A program made the translations under genes and the position numbers. A stretch of 64,000 nucleotides of DNA, taken from positions 96,422,947 to 96,486,946 of the forward strand of contig CM056573.1 of the NCBI GenBank assembly GCA_029721435.1, written 5' to 3'. A model generated the notes under the pieces. That model ran no database searches. It was not told where the DNA came from and worked only from the letters and a program-made list of their open reading frames with translations. Each line of letters begins with the position of its first letter. Positions within the stretch are counted from its first letter, which is position 1. This document shows positions 51,069 through 61,737 of the stretch, piece after piece. The stretch comes from Gymnothorax reevesii (lineage: Eukaryota; Chordata; Actinopteri; Anguilliformes; Muraenidae).

Positions 51069-51378
51069 CCTACCAAAGAAAATGGCTAAGTTGAAACAAA
51101 AGTTGGTCAGATGTTTACCTTTTTCAAAGAACCAGCAACACAATTGAAAAGTCATTTGGTTCACCTCTGGGTTTGTTACAAGTTGTGTGAATTATTATTA
51201 TTTTTATTTTTTATTTTTTTTTAGTTTGGTTCTGGTGAAAATGTATCAACTTCAAAGTGTTGTGATGCGAAGTTTAGGGGGAATGTAGCATGTTTTCGAT
51301 TTTGTGTTGGTGGTTATTTGAAAAAGGTAGACATCTGACAATCTTTTTTTCACAGTTAGGCCATTTTCTTTGGTAGGC
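51069..51378. repeat. long inverted repeat in the presumed dpf3 3' UTR
   Basis: The arms 51069-51143 and 51303-51378 are about 75 bases and mostly complementary. CCTACCAAAGAAAATGGC pairs with GGCCATTTTCTTTGGTAGG, and GTCAGATGTTTACCTTTTTC pairs with a near copy on the other side. The loop is about 160 bases. It resembles a foldback MITE, and if transcribed would give a long hairpin. Confidence 0.8.
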
Positions 51379-52374
51379 CTGCCTTTATTGATTGATAAAG
51401 ATGATTAAATATTATTTAGGTGCAAACACCAAAAATGTCATTGTGTTAAATCTCTCATAGGTGATTCCATAATTAATTTGATTCAGAAATGTTTCTCGAC
51501 TGCACAATAGTTTTGATAGCCACTCAATTCAAAGATTCCTGGAGTGTTTGCTCAACTTATCTGAACTTTGAATTTGACAGTATCAGAAAAACAAAGACAT
51601 TTCTATGCACATGTATTCTGCTCCCTACTGTAGCTTTGCATTAGATTGGGAAATGTGTGTCCTATCAAAACATCTCTGCACCCATCTCAGTGTCATTTTC
51701 ATAGTTTTAGAGGAACACTTAAAGAAAAGGCTTTACATAGCTAGAATGCTTCAAAATGCTGGAAAATTAAATACTGTTAATTGCATGCTCTAATGGAGTG
51801 TTTTAATTTCATTATACAAATAGAATGGCATTCTAGGAACAAACTCCTGAAGAGATTTGTTCTTTGGATTGACCTGCATAGTTGAACTCACTCATTTCAC
51901 TCCCATCAGAGTGAGCATTATGTTGGATTGTTTTACTAACATAACACCATATGCAAAATATTATGATACATGCTTGTATTTTTTTGTCTCTCACATGTAC
52001 AGTATTGTGCCGTGTTGATTACACACCACTACATTTGTCTAAAAGGGGTCTGTGTATATTACTTCTCTACAGGGACTGAGTGGGGCTAAAAAACAGCCCT
52101 GGACTCTTAAGTCAGGCCAGCCCACACAAATCAGTGCGTCAAAGCACAAGAGCCCCTGACTGGGTGTCAAAATGTCTTAATCTTAGCTCATGATATGATC
52201 TGAATATAATGCCACAGATTTTGTCTGCATGTGGTGTTAACGGCATGGTATTCCAGTCCAACTCCAACACCTACAGCGCTAAGGAGGACACACCCCAGAT
52301 GCAGGGTTCTAGTTAAGAGCCGGTAACCGGTTATTTTTACTGGCTGTTCATGCAATTGTTTCCGGCTATTTCAC

Positions 52375-52930
52375 TGATATACAAAACCCAAAACCAGTGT
52401 GTAAATCGTAGATAAAAACAGAATACAATGATTTGCAAATCCTTTTCAACTTATATTCAATTGAATACACTGCAAAAACAAGATGTTTAATGTTCAAACT
52501 GAGAAACTTTTTTTTTTTTTTGCAAATAATCATTAACTTAGAATTTAAAGGCAGCAACACATTGCAAAAAAGTTGGCGCAGGGGCCTTATTACCACTTTG
52601 TTACATTGCCTTTCCTTTTAACGACACTCAGTAAACGTTTGGGAACTGAGGGGACCAATTTTTGAAGCTTTTCAGGTGGAACTCTTTCCCATTCTTGCTT
52701 GATGTACAGCTTTGTAAACCTATTGCACTCAAATTTAATCTTGCTCGTCTCCATCCAACCAATGTTGTGAAGATGCCCATCAGATGTTATCAATTTGAAA
52801 ATGCTTCATGTGGTGAAGAAATCTTGCTTGTTTTCACCAATTCATACCTTGAAATCACCCCTCGGAAACGACCCACTGATTTGAATAGGATTACTGGATA
52901 GCTGGTGACCTCATAATTTTGAAGTAACCG
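52375..52930 (-). repeat. ACCCCAATTCC-type DNA element fragment
   Basis: It shares ACAGAATACAATGATTTGCA, AATCCTTTTCAACTTATATT and CAATTGAATACACTGCAAAA with a repeat family also seen at 43557. Continuing text such as GGTGGAACTCTTTCCCATTC is part of the same family as I remember it. Ends are diverged and no transposase is present. Confidence 0.55.
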
Positions 52931-53125
52931 TGCCGCCAAATTGGTATGCCCAACAATTGTACATAGTGTTGCAGCAACAGATATCTTGTATTGGGGGGAA
53001 ACATCCCTTCACAGACATGGAAAATATTAAAAAAAGAAAGAGAAAAATTTACTGTTGTCCTCATTTTAGAAACACTGGGTGTCACATGCAACCATGTCCA
53101 ACGTACAGTTGCAATCAAAATTGGT

Positions 53126-53210
53126 GTACTCCAGATGGGGGCGTACTCCGGATGAGGGCGTACTCCAGATGGGGGCGTACTCCGGATGAGGGCGTACTCT
53201 AGATGAGGGC
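53126..53210. repeat. 17-bp minisatellite, five units
   Basis: Five tandem 17-base units, alternating GTACTCCAGATGGGGGC and GTACTCCGGATGAGGGC, so the true period is 34 bases. The fifth unit is GTACTCTAGATGAGGGC. It is directly followed by a different tandem repeat. Confidence 0.95.
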
Positions 53211-53254
53211 ACCAGTGTTCCCGGGGGTGGGTGCCAGGCAGTGCCATGTGATGT

Positions 53255-53385
53255 GATCCCGAAGGTGGGCGCCTGTCTGCGCCATGGGATCCCGGATGTT
53301 GTGGGCGCCAGGCGGCGCCATGTTGATCCCGGATGTTGTGGGCGCCAGGTGGCGCCATGTTGATCCCGGAGGTTGGCGCCATGTT
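53255..53385. repeat. 33-37-bp GC-rich minisatellite
   Basis: Units beginning GATCCCGGATGTTGTGGGCG and ending GGCGCCATGTT start at 53255, 53288, 53325 and 53362. Two are full 37-base units; the first is 33 bases and the last is shortened. Each unit holds GGCGCC palindromes. Confidence 0.9.
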
Positions 53386-54497
53386 TTCCTGGCACGCCAG
53401 GAGGCGTGCTTTGGGGGGAGGGTCCTGTGATGGTCCTGTTCTCCAGGCGTGCAACCATTCAACCTCTATTGCAAATTGGGCTTACTAGCAAAATTTACAA
53501 ACTTTCAGCTGTTTGTGATAAGCAGATTAAACAAGAACATTTTTAATAACTCAATACAAATAATATTACAAGTGGTTTCTCCAGATTTAATGCAAAATGC
53601 TATTTTTAATGACTACTGCAGTCTCAAAATTATTTAACCCCTGGAATAGAATCTGTCATAAGACCATATTTGCCAATCTGGTGTTGTCTCAAGCACACGT
53701 AATGCAGCTAATCAAGAGCTTAATTAGTTGCATCAGGTTTGCTTGAGGTAGAACACACACATCAAATACTTGCACTCGCAAGGGGTGACAGTGTTGACAG
53801 TGACATTTGATTGCATATTAGAAATATGGCTGCCAAAAGAATTATCCAAACACCTAATACTTTTTACAGAGTTTGGCAAAATCATTGAAAATGAGATCCT
53901 TGCCAGTAAGAACAAATACAGAACATCTTTGCTAATTCTTGTAGTTTTCTGTTTGATAACCAATAAGGTTAAATAGAACTACTTATCACAATAACCAAGG
54001 AGGCCTCAACCAAGAGGAACATAAATCCACTATGCTGTCCTGACTCCTTGTATCAGAAGTGTTATTGTCAGGGTTTAGTCCCGCCGGCAGCAAACCAAAA
54101 GCCAGCGGGCACAGGGACCATGAACCCAAAGTGGAACAGGGACCCACACGCACAGGCTGAGTACAAAAATACAATAAAAACTTTAATTAAAGCTTTAACA
54201 CCAGAAGAGCAGCGGCAAACAACGACAGGGCTCCAGGCATCAGAATGCAACTGCAACGCCAAATAGGCAATGCAGTGTTTAAATACTCTTCCACTGCACC
54301 TCCACCTCAACGAGCAACAGGTGTGGCTCGTTGAAGTGGAGGCGCAGGGAACAAGGGGGAGGGACTGGAGAACAGGACCATCACAGGACCCTCCCCCCAA
54401 AGCACGCCTCCTGGCGTGCCAGGAAAACACGGCGCCAACCTCCGGGATCAACATGGCGCCGCCTGACACCCACAACATCCGGGATCAACATGGCGCC
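53314..54497. repeat. 133-bp arms of a long inverted repeat
   Basis: The arm 53314-53446 and the arm 54365-54497 are near-perfect complements of equal length (133 bases). They include part of the minisatellite, CTGGCACGCCAGGAGGCGTG and GGGTCCTGTGATGGTCCTGT. About 920 bp lie between them, including a Tc1-like fragment and a segment at 54064-54364 of LTR-like look (TGTCAGGGTTTAGTCCCGCC, an AATAAAA signal). Confidence 0.9.
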
Positions 54498-56075
54498 GAG
54501 TTTCTATTGTGTTCTAGTACAAATTTAAATCTGCAAATATAAACTAACCGCAACTGAGCGCAAAAAAGTGTTCCAGGCTTCTTGATGGATTCCAACCGAG
54601 CAGCTCCTGGCTCTCCTTCGTCCGCCAACTGAGCAGCTTCTTCGTCCGTCATGTTTTTCAAGAATTCTGATTACGAGAATTGTGATTACCCACAATTCTA
54701 AGAATTCTGGATTATATGTCTGCCTGAAGGAATTTTAAACTGTTCATATTTTAGCTCCTCACAAATGGAAACCGGATCTTCAAATTTCTGTTGTGTACAT
54801 ATTTAATTTAGATTTTTTTTTAAATCACTTGTATTCCCTGATATACACACAAGCCATGTACAGTGTCCATATGCCAGGAACATACAAGTGACAAAATAAA
54901 GGGGCATTATGCCCTGAGGATTTCTTGAATTCCACATGACACAAAATAAGAGCAAAATGTCACATAAAACTTTCAAAAAGCAGAGAATGATGGGAGGGCT
55001 TCCTGATATTCCACAGAATAAAGAATGACTTTCCTGGATTCTGCTTTGCTTTTTTTTCTGGTGTGGTATAATCTAATATTTGTTTCTTATTGTACACTTT
55101 ATGATGCAATTGCAAGGCTCGTGATATTATTTTCTGTCTGTTTTGTGTGATTACCCGCAATTCTGAGAGTTCCGAAATATGACGAAAACTTCACGAGCAT
55201 TCGAAATGCAAGATCAGGCACTCTGATATGACCGTTCAAAATGGCATCGACTTCTTCAAATTGCAACGAGAGGGAAAATTGCTGAGGAGACGGGTCGTCA
55301 AAAACCCTCGAGTGACTGTAGGAGACCCACAACAAGACTTGGAGGCAGGAGGCACTAAGGTTTCAGTTTGCATAGTAGGGCGCATACTAAACATTGAAGA
55401 TCTACATGCCCGAACTCCCAGACATACACCACAGCTGATCCAAAAGCACATGCTCCAATATGCTCAAAACCATATAAATAAGCCACAGAAGTTTAGGGAT
55501 ATTGTTCTGTGACGCGATGAAACAAAACTGGAATATTTTGGGCTTATGAATCAGTGTGGTCTCTGCTGGAGTAATAAAGAAGCATATGCTGAAAAGCACA
55601 CCCTGCCTACTGTGAAGAATTGAGGGGACTTTTTGATGCTCTTTGGCTGCCTTGCTTCCTCTGGCACTGGAAATCTGCAAAGTTTGGAGGGCAAGATGGT
55701 TTCATTCAAGTACGAGGATATCCAAGGAGAAAATGTCATGCCATCTTTAAGGAAGCTGACGCTTTGGCATCATTGGACCTTCTAAAAGAGCAATGATCCT
55801 AAGCATACCTCAACATCCACCAAGGCTTGGTTTCAGAAGTAGTCTGGGAAGATTCTAGAGTGCCCATCACAGTCGCCTCACTTGAAACCCCCCATAAAAA
55901 ATCTCTGGTAGGATTTGAAGACAGTTGCTGGATGCAAACCTTACAATATTAGTGTACTGGTTGTCTTTGTCCATGAGGACTGAGCTAAGATTCCTTGGCA
56001 ATGCCGCCAAAAGCTGTTGTCTGCCTATGCCTCACATCTCCAGCAGGTCATAGCAGCAAAAGGGTGCTCCAGTAA
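53620..56075 (+). pseudogene. scrambled Tc1-like transposase remnants
   Basis: At 55290-55510 a frame reads RTPRHTPQLIQKHMLQYAQN, HINKPQKFRDIVL and, after a stop, RDETKLEYFG, a Tc1-like DDE start. Downstream pieces to 56075 (LKEQ, then DDE tail words) are broken by many stops. Near 53826 the words ATGGCTGCCAAAAGAATTAT and TATCCAAACACC resemble a Tc1 transposase start. An unrelated segment (about 54060-55130) separates them. All motifs are decayed; exact ends are not defined. Confidence 0.5.
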
Positions 56076-56080
56076 GTACA

Positions 56081-56695
56081 ACCCCAATTCCGAAATAGTT
56101 GGAATTGTAAATTGTGAATAAAATCAAAATGCAATGAGTCTCAGATCTCATGAGTGAATGTTATTTACAATAGAACATGGATAACTGAGACATTTTACAT
56201 TTTTATCCACAAAATGAGCTCATTTCAAATTTTCTGGCTCCAACAGGTCTCAAAAAAGTTGGGACACAGGCTTAAAAAGCAATTAATAAGAGAATCAGCT
56301 GAAAGAACTTTTAGCAAGTAATTACATGAACTGGCATCAGGTGTGTAACATGAGGCTGAGAGGCTGAGTCTCTCAGAAGTAAAGATGGTCAGAGGCTCTC
56401 CAACCTGTGAAGGCTAGCATAAAAAAAAAAAATTGTGGAATACCTAAAAAATGTTCCTTAACGTCAAATTGCAAAGGTTTTGATGGTCTCATCAACAGTG
56501 CATAACATCATCAAAAGATTCAGAGAAACTGGAAAAATCTGTGTGTGTAAGGAACAAGACCGAAGACCTTTACTGGATCCCCGTGATCTTCGGGCCCTCA
56601 GACGCCACTGCATCACTCACCGGCATGATTCTGTCATTGACATTACTAAATGGGCCCAGGAATACTTAAAAAAACCACTGTCTGTAAACCAGGGG
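56081..56695 (+). pseudogene. Tc1-like copy, 5' part only, cut by the hAT element
   Basis: It starts ACAACCCCAATTCCGAAATA and contains the transposase N-terminal region in a 72-codon frame (56480-56698): HNIIKRFRETGKICVCKEQD, a paired-like helix-turn-helix stretch, then HCITHRHDSVIDITKWAQEY. It matches the copy at 2312-6580 closely and shows where that one is interrupted. It stops abruptly at CTGTCTGTAAAC, where CAGGGGTGAAAGTAGG begins. Confidence 0.8.
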
Positions 56696-57335
56696 TGAAA
56701 GTAGGATTAGATTTTTACAGGAACTTTGCAAGTCATAAATTTTGCTCGTGCGCTTTGTGCGCTCGCATCATACTCTATATATTAAGAGACAGCTTTCTTT
56801 ATAGTCCTTGAGTGCATAACGTGTCAGACACAAAAAATGTAATATTATGGCAAATTTTCAGATTAAGTGCAAACTTCTTTGGGAGAACAACATCAGAATA
56901 GTAACAACAGTAAGTAAAAATAAAATGGTTTCTCTGTTGTCAGAATGAAAAATAATCAGGACCCCATTAATCAATCTGCAGTAGCTCAACCCTCAGCCAG
57001 TGTTAACCACGTTTTTTCCCTAGTCTCAGTTTAGTTTTAATATTGTATGTATTGAAAGATTCAGAATAGCATCTGCTGTACCACTCCTTTTATTTTGGTA
57101 ACAACTTTAGAAAATAACTGAATACATAGAAACAACAAAATATTTACAGTCGGCTGTTTCAATTCAGATGTAAAAGCATGCAGCCAGCAACAAATATTCA
57201 GTAGTTGACCTGCTATGGCACAAACCATTTTCTTTGAATGATGACATGTCTTCTCCAAACTCTAAACACAAACAACCAAAATTCAAACACATTCACTCCT
57301 AATCGGCATATTGCCCAGCCCTACATGTGTGTAAT

Positions 57336-58814
57336 CAGTGGCGTGCACAAATAGACACTAGGTGATGCTACAGCACTTGCCCCTTTGCCCTTTATCAATG
57401 AAAGTGCCCTTTTGAAATTTCGTTGTTTTTTTTTAAATTATTATTATTATTATTATTATTAACACTTTAGTGGGGCCAATGTTGAAATGATCTTTTAGAA
57501 AAGCTGTGTGATTAAAAACTACTGAAAAAAATACCCCGTAATGAGCCACCTCCTCACGCACTTCCGACCTCTCTTCCTTTGTCACGTGAATATAGATGCG
57601 CTGCAAGAGCATATCAGCTGAGCGACTGGAAGCCACAGTCTTATGCCCCACCAGCCAGGCAACACACAAATCAAGTGAAATCGTACAGTTTGCCCTCCAA
57701 GCCCAACCTGTAATCATTTTGTTGTGCAGTAGCTTGTCTCATACACAGTGACGGTCCGTCGGCAGAAACACAGGGCCAGCAATAACCTCACCTTTCACTT
57801 CTTAATGACAGACACCTCTCGCAGTTTACCTCCCCGATTAGCAACCGTTGCTCAGACTGATTGGAGGAACCAACGAGAATCTAACTTGTTTTTGAATGCT
57901 GTATTATACATTGCACTACGAAATTATACGGCGTTTAACTTACTTCCGCACACCAATGGCTACGGAAAAAAATATCAATAGCCTACGTCTTTATAATTTC
58001 TGAATTTCCGTAAATTAATTTGCGACGTTCATTGAGCAATTAGCCATGAGAATCCGTTCTATATACTCTGAATGTGACAGCCAAAGTGCGTAGTTGAACA
58101 GCTGAGTGAAGACGAAAATAATTGCTGTGAAGTCTGCGAAAGTTACAGATTTTTTGCAGATTGTCATCCTTGCGGATTCACATCAATTATATCAACATAG
58201 CCAACAGGCAATCGCTTTGTAATTAGCATTTCTTAATCATTACGTGTCACGCATTGGTGGTGGCCATTCTGTTAATTAACTGTTTGATTGTTAATCAATC
58301 AAACCTGATCGCAAACAGTTTAAGAGCAATTATCCGGGAAAGGGTGATGTTACTGAAGGTCTTCCTGGCATCTGACGGTACGCCACTGCTCAAACAGCAC
58401 CAAACAACTGAGCATTTTTTAGCCGACTGGTCATCTGATTAGCTAGTTTAATGCTATAGCCCAAACAATGATAGATAACGTGAGGACGACCACCGCAAAC
58501 AATGCCGGTCGACTATGCAAATCTGTTAAGCTGAACGTTTTCTTTTGTGTAGGTTTTGTTAGGCAACATAAATGAACACATTAAGAAGAATCAGGCAGTT
58601 CACCATTGCCTGAGAAAAATATCCCCATGAAGGCTACCCATGTGCCTTCTTGTAATGAATGACAGTAGGCATGAATTGCATTGAACATTTGCGTGTAATG
58701 TTTATTTTATTTTTTTTAATTTCACACTAAAGTAACATGTTCCACGTGTGCAAAAAAGTGCCCTCCCCCTCTCCCCTGAGCACTTGCCCCCCATAATGTC
58801 TGTGCACGCCACTG
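57336..58814. mobile_element. non-autonomous hAT element with perfect 8-bp target duplication
   Basis: The ends CAGTGGCGTGCACAAATAGA and, reversed, CAGTGGCGTGCACAGACATT form an inverted repeat of 14 identical bases with further similarity inward (AGCACTTGCCCC on both sides). TGTGTAAT is repeated exactly at 57328-57335 and 58815-58822. This is the diagnostic hAT signature. The 1479-bp interior has no transposase; it contains an (ATT)n run near 57437. Confidence 0.95.
57437..57462. repeat. (ATT)n microsatellite
   Basis: About eight ATT units near the left end of the small hAT element. Confidence 0.9.
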
Positions 58815-58943
58815 TGTGTAATATTTTAAGGTTGTTGGCGAAGGGGTGGCTTGGGAAATGACAGCTGAGAATGAGGAACACATAAAGAACATATTGTTTC
58901 ATTCTTCCAGGAACTATGCTGCCTCACAGCATGGGGAATTGAA

Positions 58944-61152
58944 TCACAGTGATTTCCACATTTTCCACAGAGGGCTGTAGTAGTTGTCCTCTTCTGTGTC
59001 GCGGCGAGCCATGCCTGTGGTTGAGGTGGCTGCTTTCCTTCCTTTGGCCAGCCATGTCTTAACATAAGGCATCGGAACCCACTGTTTGATTGGTGGTCCA
59101 ACACAGCTTATGAAGAGCAGACTGGATGCATTCTTGGTTGTGAGTTTGTTCCTTTTCTCAGTGATGATGTTGTTCATTGAGCTGAATCCTCTCTCACAGT
59201 CAGCATTGCTTGGAGACAGAGTGTCCACTGCCATGAGCAACTTCTTCATCCGCGCAGGGATACTTCTGCCACCACTTATTTTGTACTCAACAAAACCAAG
59301 GTAGGCCTCGTTCTCGTTGAGATGCAGGACTTGACTCAAAGCCTTCACCTCCTCCTCGCCGAAGTGAGTATCTTGGTGGTCCCAGTTGTCGGGTCAAGGA
59401 CTTTCAGTTGCCTGATGAGTGTGGCGTAGCTCTCTTTTCGGCTGGCAGAGACACAGGCCTGTGCTCTGTTGGCTGTGGTTGTAAACAGACGTTCCTTCAT
59501 ATTGTCCACCACTGCCTGGATGAACTGTCCATAGATGATTATAGGCGACCTGTCCACATGGAGCTTCTCTCCCTTATACTCCATGACCTCTTCTGCCTGG
59601 TTGGCAGCAATAGTGTGTTTGCCTGGGTGGGTACTCAGGCTCTCGATCCGTCTAACAAATGTGGTCATGGTATTGTGAGCCTTCGGTATCGTGATCTTCC
59701 TGTTCTGGAGCATTTCCGAGAGGTCCTTCAGTTCACCAAGAACATCCGCCATCAGAGCCAGGTTCTTTAGGAAGTTGATGGACGTCAACTTTGAGAGCAA
59801 ACCTCTGAACTTTGCCCTCTCCCTGCCATCCCTGTCATCATCTTTCGATGCCTCTCTAAAGTGTTGGGACAGAGCTGGATATGACTGCCAGACTGCGGAC
59901 ACTGCTCTGTACGATGAGGCTACCCAGCGGACAGTGAACACTTTCCTGATCTTCTTCAGGGTGATATGGAGGTCATGAGCACATGAACTCAGTTCCCTGG
60001 TGTTCTTTGGTGACTGGCTGTAAAGTGAAAACAGACTGTCGAGGAAGGCCTGGAAGTCACTTGTTCCTCCTGTCACCTCCATTGCCTGGTCCACAGCAAG
60101 CTCCAGCCTGTGGTTAAGGCAGTGCCGTAGCACTATCCCAGGGAAGTCATCCTGGAGCAGCTTCCCGACACCTGAAATGATGAATGGATTGATTAATAAA
60201 TGATTGGTGTATTTATTATTATTGTTGTTATTATTATTATTATCATTATTATTAATGGTAGTGGTGGTGGTGATGGTGGTGGTGCTCCTATTATGTTATT
60301 GTTGTTATTATTACTATTATTGGTCATCATTATTATTACACAATCATTACAATAATTATTACATTAATTCTACAAAACGCTTATCTTACCTGACTTTGCT
60401 CCCAACATGACACTGGCCCCATCACTGCAGAATCCAATGAGGACTTCACATAGGAGTGGGATGGTAAAGCCATTCTTTAGCAAGCAGGCCAAGATCTTCT
60501 CCTTGATGTGTGCTGCAGAGAGGCTATCCAGCTCCACCAGATCCAATGGAAAGGAAATGGGATCCATCTTGCCATCAGGACTACTCCTGATGTACACCAT
60601 CAGGGTTGATTTGTGCCCAGTGCTTGTTGACTCATCAGCCAGGACAGTGATCTTGCTCTTGTTGTCAATCATCAACTTGAGAAGTTCCCGTTTCATCTGG
60701 GATGAGATGTGCTCAACTATGTCAACACAGATTGTCTTGCTGTGCAAAACACGGCCCAAGTTCACAGAATTGGCTTCCTGCAGGTCAACGATCTTCTCAA
60801 AATCAGTGAATGGCTTGTCATTCTTGGCCTCATAGTATGCCGTTCTGAAGACTTTGGCCGTAACCTCAAATACAGCCGCCTGACTACTGGCATTCAGGTT
60901 GAGCAGAGGATCCTTGTTTGCTGACTCCAGGATCTTGATCACTTCACCATGAGCTTTTGAGTTCCCATGGCCGTGGATTTTTTTGCGCAGTGCCGTCAGC
61001 TGGGCCTCCCTGGTAGGTCCATTTGGAGCTATTTTCCCTTCAGCCCACTGACTAGCCACATTGACACCACGGGTTGCCATGACACCCAGGTTCTTCACCT
61101 CACGGCATGAGGTGCAGCTAAGCAGGCCATGATAAGCAAACAGCCAATCATT
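58944..61152 (-). pseudogene. hAT transposase (KIAA1586/zinc-finger 862-like), one frameshift
   Basis: Read on the - strand there are two exons. The first (61152 to 60390) begins NDWLFAYHGLLSCTSCREVK, a zinc-finger-like start, and holds the catalytic aspartates in TVLADESTST and FCSDGASVML. A 218-bp intron (60389-60172; donor CAG|GTAAGA, acceptor TTTCAG) joins AKS to GVGKLLQDDFPGIVLRHCLN. The second runs to the stop at 58944 and ends in the hAT dimerisation domain with the catalytic glutamate (SNADCERGFSSMNN). A single missing base near 59394 shifts the frame between LRQLKVLDP and the HFGEEEVKALS continuation. An in-frame TAA at 61153-61155 closes the start. Apart from these breaks the protein is well preserved. 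A host gene derived from a transposon is an alternative. Confidence 0.75.
60172..60389 (-). other. intron of the hAT gene carrying (ATT)n repeats
   Basis: This GT-AG intron on the - strand is occupied for about half its length by (ATT)n/(GTGGTG)-type simple repeats (60209-60345). The reading phase is kept across it (glycine codon split after one base). Confidence 0.75.
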
Positions 61153-61207
61153 TTACCTCCTAAACTCAGCATACTGTTGTGCTGTCCATACAGATGGATA
61201 TTCTGGC

Positions 61208-61330
61208 CTGACATCTGTTCCCTCTCTGCTTGCCCCTGCCTCTCCTTGGTCTTCTCCTGCCTCTCCCTGGCCTCCTCCTGTCTATCCCTGGTCTCCTCCT
61301 GTCTCCAACATATCTCCTGCCTCCACACTC
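61208..61330 (-). repeat. 21-bp degenerate tandem repeat
   Basis: CTCCTGCCTCTCCCTGGCCT-type units repeat about every 21 bases. On the - strand they can be read as a charged RQEE/RERQE repeat (TRDRQEEARERQEKTKERQ) just upstream of the hAT exon. Whether it is translated is unknown. Confidence 0.75.
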
Positions 61331-61737
61331 TCACTGTCTGTCTCAACTGTTGTGAATAAAAAGAAATGATTGATACTGAATTATCACTAGTCTGCTAAAA
61401 TTGGATCGCTTCACTTCTAGTTCTAGGCTTACAGTCACTAAATTCAGTGCTAGGCCTACAATAAAACTGTAAACATCTCAAGTTGCAGCTACTAGAGTGA
61501 TCAAAGAAACTTGCTTTACAGCCTAGGCCTACAGTAGACTAAGACTCCACAGAAATCATACAGCCTATGATCACTGTCACCATCAAAATACATGGCCAAA
61601 ACTGGCACATGTTGATGGAGTAGACAGTAGCAAGCTGGGCTCAACTGCAATAAAGATGTAAAATGATAGTGTTTTTTTCAAATAAAATGTGACCTAATTT
61701 AAAAATATTAAAATGTCTCATTATGAATAAGATTATA

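Larger units (their letters stand above)
50514..51771 (+). other. dpf3: probable 3' UTR of the long dpf3 isoform, end unresolved
   Basis: This is non-coding sequence after the dpf3 stop, with a (CA)n tract near 50584-50613 and a long inverted repeat at 51069-51378. No canonical AATAAA is seen before about 52 kb. The variant ATTAAA occurs at 51404 and 51766 and either could be the poly(A) signal. The end given is the second of these. Confidence 0.35.

Noticed and set aside
52891..53458. Long overlapping open frames on the - strand (up to 187 codons)
   Set aside because: They are produced by the 17- and 37-base tandem repeats, which stay open in several frames; the peptides are simple repeats of HPEYAPIWSTP-like and GSTWRR-like words.
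60204..60410. Leucine/valine/tyrosine-rich frame
   Set aside because: Translation of (ATT)n and (GTG)n simple repeats in the hAT intron.
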